A stretch of DNA of 20,285 nucleotides. Origin: Clostridia bacterium (GTDB lineage Bacteria > Bacillota > Clostridia > Christensenellales > UBA1242). The position numbers and the translations under genes were made by a program. This document shows, piece by piece, positions 1 through 6,590 of the stretch. Location of the stretch: the NCBI GenBank assembly GCA_028694075.1, contig JAQUUD010000020.1, positions 1 to 20,285 of the forward strand. Direction: 5' to 3'. Numbering within the stretch: position 1 is the stretch's first letter; every line of letters begins with the position of its first letter. Under the pieces are notes generated by a model, which saw only the letters and a list, made by a program, of their open reading frames with translations, was not told the origin of the DNA and searched no databases.

Positions 1-330
1 GCGGTGCAATTTTACCAAGATAGCCCGACGGTTGATGGTACAGGCGGAACAACCATTTTTAACACTGAAAACTCCGCTTTGGTTTTGGACACATATCAAG
101 GCACTGCCCTCACAAAAAGTTCTTTTGAAGCCTTAGGAACGGGCAACGGTTTGAAATGTGACGCAAATGGCGAAATGGAATTTTATGTTTATGTTGAAAA
201 TTACAGCACAACTGAAAGCATTTATTATCGGGCTAATATAAATTTTGTTGGCACCGGCGAACAAACCGCACAGTTTAGCATAGAAACTAACCCTTCTTAC
301 GAAACCGCCGAAACTGCGGGGGGGGGGTAG
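1..330 (+). CDS. 5' part of exported DUF6273-type surface protein, cut by window edge and out of frame
   Basis: Reading frame 1 is open from the first base, so the start lies outside the window. The protein aligns from residue 64 onward with the complete paralogue at 5032-6378, so about 63 codons, including the membrane anchor, should lie upstream. Shared blocks include FYQDSPTV, NSALVLDT, ALGTGNGLKCDA and EFYVYVENYSTTE. The frame runs into a ten-G run and stops at TAG 328-330. The paralogue continues through the same point with a Gly/Glu-rich linker, so this stop is caused by the length of the G run and is not a natural C-terminus. Function is unknown. By analogy with the paralogue it is probably a cell-surface protein. 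The GTG at 4 is not a credible start because homology and the open frame extend upstream of it. Confidence 0.75.
   Translation, partial: AVQFYQDSPTVDGTGGTTIFNTENSALVLDTYQGTALTKSSFEALGTGNGLKCDANGEMEFYVYVENYSTTESIYYRANINFVGTGEQTAQFSIETNPSYETAETAGGG
318..327 (+). repeat. Homopolymeric G(10) tract inside a surface-protein gene (candidate phase-variation switch)
   Basis: Ten consecutive G occur in an otherwise AT-rich genome, inside the linker between the two domains of the surface protein. With ten G the frame ends at TAG 328. With eleven it ends at a TAA a few codons on. With nine or twelve the upstream frame joins the downstream one (GGT AGC CTT GCC ATA AGC). The paralogue has a non-repetitive Gly-Glu-Glu-Gly linker at the same site. 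Slipped-strand mispairing at such tracts is a known on/off mechanism for surface antigens. A miscalled homopolymer length in the assembly is the alternative. Confidence 0.8.
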
Positions 331-1207
331 CCTTGCCATAAGCCTACTAACTTTTAAAATCAAATCAACAAATACAACAGGCTTAAATGCAAATGCAATC
401 CGAATTGAAATTGATTTGCGAACAGCACCTGCTATAAGTTGGTTAGGCATCGACGGACAATATAGTTCGGGCAATTATAGTGGTCTTTATTATTCTGAAA
501 TAGGAGAGTATCCGCAATCTCAAGAAACAAATACTGATATAATTGCTGGTATCACAGGTGAACCAGACGGAAAGGGTTACTATACCAGTATAGTTAACGG
601 AAGCAAATATGCACGCAAAGGCACTGGTCCTTATACTTATTTTTTAGTTGAACCTGTCAGATGGCTGGTTATAGGTAACGGAATCAGTTTAAATGGCATG
701 GGGTTCCCAAATATTAATGGGAATGGTGAATTAAATGAAAATCAGTTACTTCTTATAAGCGAGAAGGTTTTATTTAAAAGAACCTATACAGATTATGGAT
801 CCAATCAAAACTGGGCAGATACGCAACTATATAACTATTTGAATCAAACAATAAAAAATTTAATGTTTAGCGCATCAAATTTAATTTCACTAGGTAATTT
901 TGAAAGCAAAAAATTGAGTGACCCAATAACAATTTATAATTCAACTTTTTCAATATTATGCTATTCCAATTCTAATGGAGATGCGTATGAACAAATGTAC
1001 CATTGGAATACTTATTGTTCTGTTGCAAATGTTAGAAAAAGTGCTTATACAGATTATTGTGGTTCTGTAACGCATTATTGGAATAGAGCTTATCTTCCTA
1101 ATATAAATGAAAACTATACAATTAATCTTTCAACTGGCAGTACTTCGGAATGGAAGTATAGAACTAATGAATTAGGTGTAAGACCTCTAATACTTATAAA
1201 TGTATAA
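326..1207 (+). CDS. 3' part of the same surface protein, carrying a DUF6273-like domain
   Basis: This frame continues from the G run to TAA at 1205-1207 and contains the rest of the protein: SLLTFKIKST, LNANAI and LRTAPAISW match the paralogue closely. They are followed by a C-terminal domain with the DUF6273 pattern: a GEYPQS motif, EPVRWLVIG, LLLISEKVL, a Trp/Asn-rich middle and a final GVRPLILINV. The C-terminal domain is clearly more diverged from the paralogue than the N-terminal half. No ribosome binding site lies near the first internal TTG (416), so this piece is probably translated only when the G run is in register. DUF6273 has no established function. With 1-330 it forms one gene in the OFF state, or one decayed gene. 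Confidence 0.7.
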   Translation, partial: GSLAISLLTFKIKSTNTTGLNANAIRIEIDLRTAPAISWLGIDGQYSSGNYSGLYYSEIGEYPQSQETNTDIIAGITGEPDGKGYYTSIVNGSKYARKGTGPYTYFLVEPVRWLVIGNGISLNGMGFPNINGNGELNENQLLLISEKVLFKRTYTDYGSNQNWADTQLYNYLNQTIKNLMFSASNLISLGNFESKKLSDPITIYNSTFSILCYSNSNGDAYEQMYHWNTYCSVANVRKSAYTDYCGSVTHYWNRAYLPNINENYTINLSTGSTSEWKYRTNELGVRPLILINV

Positions 1208-1282
1208 ATTTATTTGCATAAAATCAGCTCAGCCTATATAAGTTTTTAGAAAAAATGATATCGAATTATTTAGTAAAAAATA

Positions 1283-1379
1283 CTCCGCCGACAAAAACTG
1301 GCTTGTTAAAAAGCCAACGCAAACACGAAAGTGTTTGCTGGGATTTGAGATTTTCTCAAATCCCGCTCTGCCGGCGGAG
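1283..1379 (+). repeat. Cloverleaf-like inverted-repeat element, copy A
   Basis: An outer stem, CTCCGCCGACA (1283-1293) with TGCCGGCGGAG (1369-1379), pairs 10 of 11 positions. It encloses three hairpins: TGGCTT/AAGCCA (1299-1316), GCAAACAC-GAAA-GTGTTTGC (1319-1338, a GNRA-type loop) and an 11-bp stem GGGATTTGAGA with loop TTT (1340-1364). It has the same layout as 12501-12587 and, reversed, 6472-6557. It lies between the convergent ends of the surface protein gene and the SGNH hydrolase gene, just before the 21-bp repeat array, so it could also act as a terminator. The family is not one I recognise. Confidence 0.8.
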
Positions 1380-1419
1380 GGCGAGTCCATTTTTTCCTAG
1401 AAATTTATTTCTTTTCGAA

Positions 1420-1864
1420 TCAAACGGGCGAGCCAACAGTCAAATGGACACAGCGAGCGGGCGCAAGCAGTGCGAGCGTTCAACAATATTAGGTCTAACG
1501 GGCAAAACAACAAACAAACGGACAAAACAACAGTCAAACGGACAAATTAAAATATCAAACGAACAAACCGACCGAGCACAGTGTTGCTTTAACTTTGCGT
1601 TAGCAAAAATGGAGCGACGCGTGCGGGTCCAACGAACAATCAAAGTCACAAACGGACTGAATAATACAATCCAACGGACCAATCAATAAGTCAAACGGAC
1701 CAAGCGAGCGGATGAAGCAGGGCAAGCAGACAAACCACCAGTCAACTGAACTAAACGACAGTCAAACGGGCAAGTCAACCAGCCTAACGGACAACTGCCC
1801 TAGTCTAACAGACATATCAACTAGTCTAACGGGCAAGTAAACCAGTCGAACGGACACATCAACC
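1420..1864 (+). repeat. Degenerate ~21-bp tandem repeat array A
   Basis: The core AACGG (or a close variant) recurs at 1497, 1517, 1537, 1558, then 1631, 1651, 1673, 1694, then at an exact 21-bp step at 1744, 1765, 1786, 1807, 1828 and 1849. The last five units (1760-1864) are each 21 bp, of the form AGTC-N-AACGG followed by NCAANTCAACC. Other units are 19-22 bp and diverged. The array is much richer in G+C than its surroundings. Unit length is too variable to keep one reading frame, and there are no spacers of CRISPR type. It fills most of the 677-bp gap between 1207 and 1885. The opposite-orientation counterpart is at 4495-4795. Confidence 0.8.
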
Positions 1865-1884
1865 GCCGTGTTTAAAATTTCAAT

Positions 1885-2601
1885 TTACCTTTCAACTGGT
1901 TTAACGCCGTATTCATCTAACTGCCTTATAATGTCTTTGGCAATTTCTTGGTGTCCTTGCTCGTTTGGGTGCACGCCATCAAGGCAATAATCACTTAGAA
2001 AATCTCGTTTTCTTAAAAAAATAGAGCGAATGTCCAAAAATTTACAGTCGTTTTCCACTGCAATTTTATAATTTAAAAAATTGTATATTTCCTGATGTCT
2101 TTGAATGTTTGTTATATCACCGTTGAAAAATTTTGAAATTTCAGTTTTTTCGGCAACTTTGCTTATTACATTATTAAAATATCTTTCAGAATGAATTGGT
2201 GGCAATCCAGTAAGCCAAACTTCCACTCCATGCTTCTTTAATTCTTTAATCATTTTTGTTAATATGTCAACAAACTCATTTTCCGTTGTTTTGGGGTCGT
2301 GATAAACGAGCGGGCTTAAAGCAATTTCATTCCAGTTATAATCTGAATCATTTCCACCTATCGAAAACACAACGACATTTCTATCATTCGGATTAAGATT
2401 TTCTATATAATTTTCAATTATTTGTTTTTCCTGCACTCTTTTTATCGTTTGACCATAAACAGAAAGATTATTTATTTTGGTGCCTAAATAATTTTCAATT
2501 AATTTGCTTGCACAATTTTCCACTTTTCCAAGTTTTGAATTTACGGTTGTGATTCCTTTTGCGATTGAATCACCGATTAATGTTATATTTAAATTTTGCA
2601 T
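1885..2601 (-). CDS. SGNH/GDSL-family hydrolase
   Basis: A 238-aa protein with the SGNH blocks in order: GDS at residues 10-12 (Ser12 as nucleophile), Gly50 in block II, GGND at 82-85 (Asn84, oxyanion hole) and DGVHPN at 208-213 (Asp208 and His211 completing the triad). The family contains esterases, lipases, thioesterases and carbohydrate deacetylases; the substrate cannot be read here. There is no signal peptide or membrane segment, so it is probably cytoplasmic. The start is supported by AAGGAG a few bases before the ATG. A TATAAT sits at 2634-2639 on the minus strand, but a good -35 is not evident. The gene is transcribed away from the XRE regulator and ends just beyond repeat array A. 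Confidence 0.85.
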   Translation of the reverse strand: MQNLNITLIGDSIAKGITTVNSKLGKVENCASKLIENYLGTKINNLSVYGQTIKRVQEKQIIENYIENLNPNDRNVVVFSIGGNDSDYNWNEIALSPLVYHDPKTTENEFVDILTKMIKELKKHGVEVWLTGLPPIHSERYFNNVISKVAEKTEISKFFNGDITNIQRHQEIYNFLNYKIAVENDCKFLDIRSIFLRKRDFLSDYCLDGVHPNEQGHQEIAKDIIRQLDEYGVKPVER

Positions 2602-2911
2602 TTTATCTCCTTGATTTTATATTTCTTTTTCAAATTATATTTAAAATTTATCTGTACATTAGTATCCTATAAAATATTTCCTTATATTTAATAATTAGTC
2701 TTTCATAAATAGTAAATGTTTTAAAAGTTCAATAAATTTTTCAAAATAATTTCTAGTAAGAAAGACTTCTTTTACTAACATAAAATAGTATATACTGCGA
2801 AAACAGATAAATAGCCCTACTGCTTCGCTTTTTAACTGAACCAATCATTTTCGTCATAGTAGAACTTTAAATATGGCAATTCCACTGAAAGTAGAATTTT
2901 TTATTTTTTAG
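2602..2911. other. AT-rich divergent intergenic region, no gene seen
   Basis: This spacer separates the divergent SGNH and XRE genes. It holds a possible SGNH -10 (2634-2639), an imperfect hairpin around 2753-2779 without a T tract, a short palindrome AGTATATACT near 2790, and two copies of AGTAGAA (about 2860 and 2890). No open frame of note is seen. The palindrome could be an operator for the neighbouring XRE protein, but nothing in the sequence proves it. Confidence 0.4.
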
Positions 2912-2940
2912 TTGACAATCGGATTTTTTAGTGCAATAAT
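2912..2940 (+). promoter_or_regulatory. Sigma-A promoter of the XRE regulator gene, predicted leaderless
   Basis: The -35 TTGACA (2912-2917) and -10 AATAAT (2935-2940) are 17 bp apart, and TG at 2932-2933 makes an extended -10. Initiation seven bases past the -10 falls at about 2947, essentially on the ATG at 2946. No Shine-Dalgarno sequence is present. The mRNA is therefore expected to be leaderless. Confidence 0.65.
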
Positions 2941-2945
2941 AAGAT

Positions 2946-3557
2946 ATGAATGATTTAAGATTAGTTATTGCAAACAATTTAATGAAATATCGAAAAAAAG
3001 CCAAGTTAACACAAGTGGAACTGGCTGAAAAGTTGAATTATTCCGATAAGGCGGTTTCAAAATGGGAGCGCGGAGATTCGCTTCCCGATATTATTGTTTT
3101 AAACGATATTGCAAAACTTTTTAACATATCGCTTGATAGTTTGATTTCGGAAAGTAATGAAACGCCTATAGCAAGAACGCCTCGAACTTTGTTTGAAAAA
3201 ATTTATAGCACAAAAATGCTTATTACATTATGTTCAAGCATAACAGTTTGGCTGGTTGCTTCCATTTTGTTTGTATCTTTAAGTTTGTTTACTGACTTTG
3301 ATTTTTTATGGATGATATTCGTTTATGCAATACCCGCAAATAGCATCGTTTTAATTGTATTTAATTATTTGTGGAATAATATTTATTATAACTTTGCAAC
3401 TGTTGCGTTGCTGATGATTTCATTGGCCGTGTGTGTTTATTTTTCCTTATTTTTATTTTTGGATATAAACCGAATTTGGCTAATTTTTATAATTTTAGTT
3501 CCACTTTTAGTTCTTGATTATTTATGGTTTATTGTAAGAAATAAATCTAAAAATTAA
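2946..3557 (+). CDS. XRE-family transcriptional regulator with C-terminal membrane domain
   Basis: A 203-aa protein. Residues 6-66 form a Cro/C1-type helix-turn-helix; LTQVELAEKL, DKAVSKWERG and LPDIIVLNDIAKLFNISLDSL are characteristic. The remainder is very hydrophobic, with about four membrane helices (roughly 92-115, 122-144, 150-173 and 177-198) and a basic tail. HTH-plus-membrane proteins of this build are common in Firmicutes and are thought to couple a membrane signal to a promoter; the signal and target here are unknown. The gene has its own strong promoter and no ribosome binding site (see 2912-2940). It lies between the SGNH hydrolase, transcribed divergently, and the CYTH-like gene downstream. 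Its own promoter or either neighbour is the natural first target to consider. Confidence 0.85.
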   Translation: MNDLRLVIANNLMKYRKKAKLTQVELAEKLNYSDKAVSKWERGDSLPDIIVLNDIAKLFNISLDSLISESNETPIARTPRTLFEKIYSTKMLITLCSSITVWLVASILFVSLSLFTDFDFLWMIFVYAIPANSIVLIVFNYLWNNIYYNFATVALLMISLAVCVYFSLFLFLDINRIWLIFIILVPLLVLDYLWFIVRNKSKN

Positions 3558-3646
3558 ATTAATATTCGACATTTTAAAGTTATTTAAATTTTATAAAATT
3601 AAATCTTAAATAATTATTTACACTAAAAAAATTAAGCGAGGTTGTT

Positions 3647-4378
3647 ATGGAAATAGCAAGTTTGAGTTCAGAAGATACAAAAAGATATGATCTTTTAACA
3701 AGTCAGGCTGAAAAGAAAATTATTGCAAATGCTAGATTTTTAAACATTGATAATTGCACTTTGGAAGGACATAATAAATATAATATGATTTATTATGATA
3801 CGCCCGAAAATCTTTTGACCAATGCAGGAATTTTGCTTTATAAAACATGGGAAAAAGGCAATCATTATTTTATTGTTCAACGGCTTAATATTTTGCCTAG
3901 CACCTCAAAACTGAGAAGAAACGAGATTTATAGACACAAAATTGATGCGTCGGACACACCGATTATGCACAGTTTTTATCTAATTAACGGAATTGTTTCT
4001 ATGTTTACTACGCAATTTTCAATTGACCTAGAATATGTTATCAAAAATGTTAAACCTATAATTATTGCAAATGTGAAAGCAGTTTATTATAAAATTTTTA
4101 GCGGAACGGGCTTTAAAGCAAATTTAACCTTTGAAGATGTTGTTTATATTAACTGCATTAACAAACGTAGAAAAATGAATGAAGAATTAACGGTAGAACT
4201 TTTGGCTTCACAAAATTTTATGCCAGAATTTAATAAATTTACTTTCTTACTTGAAAAATATTGCAAAGATATTTTGCCAAAAAAAGAATCACGTTTTGAC
4301 TATGCAAAAAGAGTAACACAAATTCAACCGAAGACGGTTATTGATGCAAAAACTACCGAACGCAAAAAAAAGAAATAA
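3647..4378 (+). CDS. Hypothetical protein, possibly CYTH/triphosphate-tunnel-like
   Basis: A 243-aa soluble protein with a basic, Lys-rich tail and no signal peptide. The middle resembles the CYTH fold: YYDTPENLLTNAGILLYK looks like the usual YFDT..-L...G..LR block, followed by a strand with IVQRLN. A later FEDVVYIN...LTVELL stretch recalls the repeated beta strands of the tunnel. The N-terminal EKK is a poor version of the ExExK signature, and several Arg/Lys positions expected for triphosphate binding are missing, so enzymatic activity is doubtful. A weak ribosome binding site (GCGAGG) precedes the ATG. The gene starts 89 bp after the XRE gene on the same strand, so they may be co-transcribed. 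The fold assignment rests on pattern resemblance only. Confidence 0.45.
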   Translation: MEIASLSSEDTKRYDLLTSQAEKKIIANARFLNIDNCTLEGHNKYNMIYYDTPENLLTNAGILLYKTWEKGNHYFIVQRLNILPSTSKLRRNEIYRHKIDASDTPIMHSFYLINGIVSMFTTQFSIDLEYVIKNVKPIIIANVKAVYYKIFSGTGFKANLTFEDVVYINCINKRRKMNEELTVELLASQNFMPEFNKFTFLLEKYCKDILPKKESRFDYAKRVTQIQPKTVIDAKTTERKKKK

Positions 4379-4494
4379 TTTTAATTACACATTATTAATT
4401 AACTTTTTAATTGTGTTGTTTACACTTCTTAAGCAATTTTCTTGCTTGTTAATTTGACCGTTCGAAATATTTTTTTATTGGCTAATGTTTTTTG

Positions 4495-4795
4495 ACCATC
4501 TGAGTTATCCAGTTGACTAATTAAATTGCTCATTTAACTTATTCAAAATACCCGTAGATGGTTGACTTGCCCGTTAGACTTCGTTAAATTGCCCGTTTGA
4601 TTTAGTTGAAGTGTCCAGTTGACTGTTGCCTTGCCCGCTAGACTGTCAACTTGACCGCTCGCCCTGCTAACGCCCGCTCGCTTTGCCCGTTTAGCCAGCA
4701 TTGCCCGCTCGCACAACTTCGCGCGCTCGCTTGGTCCATTTGACTTCGTTAAATTTGCCCGTTTGACTTGTCGACTTGCCCAGTTGACCCGCCTT
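4495..4795 (-). repeat. Degenerate ~21-bp tandem repeat array B, inverted relative to array A
   Basis: Read on the plus strand the unit is TTGACTTG-CCCGTTNGACT, the reverse complement of the unit at 1420-1864. CCGTT or a variant recurs at 4571, 4593, 4615, 4635, 4655 and 4674 (steps of 19-22), and again at 4759 and 4780. The middle (about 4660-4735) is GC-rich, with CCGCTCGC words that also occur reversed in array A. The array lies in the 653-bp gap between the CYTH-like gene and the second surface protein. The rest of that gap is AT-rich and holds the likely promoter of the surface protein gene. Confidence 0.75.
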
Positions 4796-4905
4796 ATATT
4801 CGCTCACACATTGACACTCACTTCGTACACTTCCCTAAAATTTAAAACATTTGATAAAATTAAAATGAAAAAAATTGTAAAAAACAGCAATAATTGAAAA
4901 CTTAG

Positions 4906-4935
4906 TTGATATTTTACAATAATTTGTGTTATTCT
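4906..4935 (+). promoter_or_regulatory. Possible promoter of the surface protein gene
   Basis: TTGATA (4906-4911) is followed after 18 bp by TATTCT (4930-4935), preceded by TG-T (extended -10). This would give a 5' leader of about 90 bases. Other AT-rich hexamers nearby make the choice uncertain. Confidence 0.35.
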
Positions 4936-5031
4936 AATATTAATTGGCAATACTAAACAAAATTTGTAAATATTTTGCTGAGCATAAAAAATTGATATAA
5001 AAAATATTAAAAAAGATAAAGGATTTTTAAA

Positions 5032-6378
5032 ATGTTTATGTTAAATAAAGGAATGCAAAAACTTATTGCAAGCGGAATAGCTTTGCTTATAACCCTCACC
5101 ACAATGTTCGTTGCGGTATTCGCAATTTTAAGTACAGAGAAAGTTGGATTAAGCGTTAATGTTTCGTTTGACTCGGCAGTTACTGCAAAAGTTTATTTGG
5201 CAACAGACAGTAGCACAGCGGGGGAATTTTACCAAGACAGCCCAACTGTCAACACTGGCACAGGAACTGATTTTGTTATTGGAAATTCTGCTTTGGTTTT
5301 GGACACCAAAGATGGTGGCACTCTTCAAAAAACAGCTTTCCAAGCCTTAGGCACTGGCAACGGCTTAAAATGTGATGCAAGTGCTAAAATGGAGTTTTAT
5401 GTTTATGTTGAAAATTACAGCACAACTGAAAACATTTATTATCGGGCTAATATTGATTTTATTGGCACAGGCGAACAAACTGCCCCGTTTAGCACAGTAA
5501 CAAATCCAAATTATGAAACCGCCGAAACTGGCGAAGAAGGCGCACCTTTTTTAAGCCTTCTAACTTTCAAAATTAAATCAACATATGAAACAGGCTTGAA
5601 TGCAAATGCAATTGAAATTGAGATTAATTTGCGAACAGCACCTGCTGTAAGTTGGCTGATTGCAGGACCTTATACAACAGGAAATTACACTGGGCTTTAT
5701 TATATTGACTATGGTGAATATCCACAAAGTTTACAAGGAGCAACTCTGCCAAATCCAGCTGGTACAAACCAAAACCCAACTACTTTATATTATGAAGATT
5801 CTATAACTGGTTTAAAATATTCTTTAAAAAGTGGTAATTATTATTTAGTTGAACCAGTTAGATGGCTGATTATTGGGAATGGAAGTGGCTTGAATGACAA
5901 AGGTTTTCCTAATAAAAACTTTGATATGCTGGGGCAAAACCAACTGCTTTTATTGAGTGAAAAAGCAATATTACAAGCTCAATATAATGCAACTACATAT
6001 AATCACCTCTCTTGGATGAATTCAGCGGTATATAATAAATTAATTAATTATAGAAATATTTTATTTAATGAATCTGAAAGTACATTACTAGGAACCTTTA
6101 ATCATGACTACTCGCAACTTTCTTTATTATCTTATGATACATCATATAATTATTTAAATTATTGTCCCAACATAGAATCAAACCCAAATCCAGTTTTAAT
6201 AACTCAAACAACAAATTATTTTAGTAGTGTTTGGTATTGGTTTGCTATGAATCTGACAATAAATGGTTCATATGGCGAACAATGTGCTTACTCTGTTACT
6301 TGTGCAAATGGGGTTAATAAACTATTATATTTGCATAATACTATTAATTTACGCCCAATTATTATTTTAAATATATAA
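5032..6378 (+). CDS. Exported/membrane-anchored protein with DUF6273-like domain (intact paralogue)
   Basis: A 448-aa protein. Residues 11-33 are a strongly hydrophobic N-terminal segment after a short basic stretch (MLNKGMQK). No clear cleavage site or lipobox Cys is visible, so it may stay anchored. Residues 40-200 form a beta-rich region shared nearly unchanged with the broken copy at 1-1207; the context vaguely recalls SipW/TasA-type surface proteins. Residues 223-448 match the DUF6273 pattern: GEYPQS (228-233), EPVRWLIIG (274-282), LLLLSEKAIL (305-314) and the terminal LRPIIIL. The start has AAAGGA eight bases upstream; a second ATG two codons on is also possible. The linker at residues 167-171 lacks the poly-G run of the other copy, so this copy looks constitutively in frame. 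Function unknown. Confidence 0.8.
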   Translation: MFMLNKGMQKLIASGIALLITLTTMFVAVFAILSTEKVGLSVNVSFDSAVTAKVYLATDSSTAGEFYQDSPTVNTGTGTDFVIGNSALVLDTKDGGTLQKTAFQALGTGNGLKCDASAKMEFYVYVENYSTTENIYYRANIDFIGTGEQTAPFSTVTNPNYETAETGEEGAPFLSLLTFKIKSTYETGLNANAIEIEINLRTAPAVSWLIAGPYTTGNYTGLYYIDYGEYPQSLQGATLPNPAGTNQNPTTLYYEDSITGLKYSLKSGNYYLVEPVRWLIIGNGSGLNDKGFPNKNFDMLGQNQLLLLSEKAILQAQYNATTYNHLSWMNSAVYNKLINYRNILFNESESTLLGTFNHDYSQLSLLSYDTSYNYLNYCPNIESNPNPVLITQTTNYFSSVWYWFAMNLTINGSYGEQCAYSVTCANGVNKLLYLHNTINLRPIIILNI

Positions 6379-6471
6379 AATTCCTTGATCAAGTTTAACT
6401 TAATAGATTTAACCACAATTAAACGAATACCAGCGAAGCGGACAATACACGATTAACTAGACAACAATCGC

Positions 6472-6557
6472 CGGCATAATCGGATTTTGGCTTAACAAGC
6501 CAAAATCTGGAGCAAGCACTCTCCCAGGTGCTTGCCAAAAAAAATTTTTATTCGCCG
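6472..6557 (-). repeat. Cloverleaf-like inverted-repeat element, copy B (reverse orientation)
   Basis: The outer stem CGGC-ATAA (6472-6479) pairs with TTAT-GCCG (6548-6557) with a two-base bulge. It encloses an 11-bp hairpin GATTTTGGCTT with loop AAC (6483-6507), a hairpin GCAAGCAC/GTGCTTGC (6512-6535) and an A/T self-complementary stretch (6540-6549). Read on the minus strand the order matches copies A and C: AT hairpin, GCAA-CAC hairpin, variable hairpin, TGCCGGCG. It lies between the convergent ends of the surface protein gene and the 397-aa gene. Vestigial 21-bp-type repeat sequence precedes it at about 6431-6467. Confidence 0.65.
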
Positions 6558-6590
6558 AGAAATTTTTCAACTTTAATCTTTCCATTCTGT

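Noticed and set aside
133..474. 113-codon minus-strand open frame
   Set aside because: It lies antisense to the surface-protein gene, whose frame is confirmed by its paralogue.
1255..1689. 144-codon open frame across the cloverleaf and repeat array A
   Set aside because: It runs through an inverted-repeat element and irregular 19-22 bp repeats, has no ribosome binding site, and its predicted protein is an Arg/Gln/Thr-rich translation of the repeats with no family resemblance.
1420..1864. CRISPR array
   Set aside because: Units are contiguous and diverged, there are no unique spacers of uniform length, and no cas genes are present.
2753..2779. Intrinsic terminator between the SGNH and XRE genes
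   Set aside because: The stem is imperfect and no T tract follows on either strand; both neighbouring genes are transcribed away from it.
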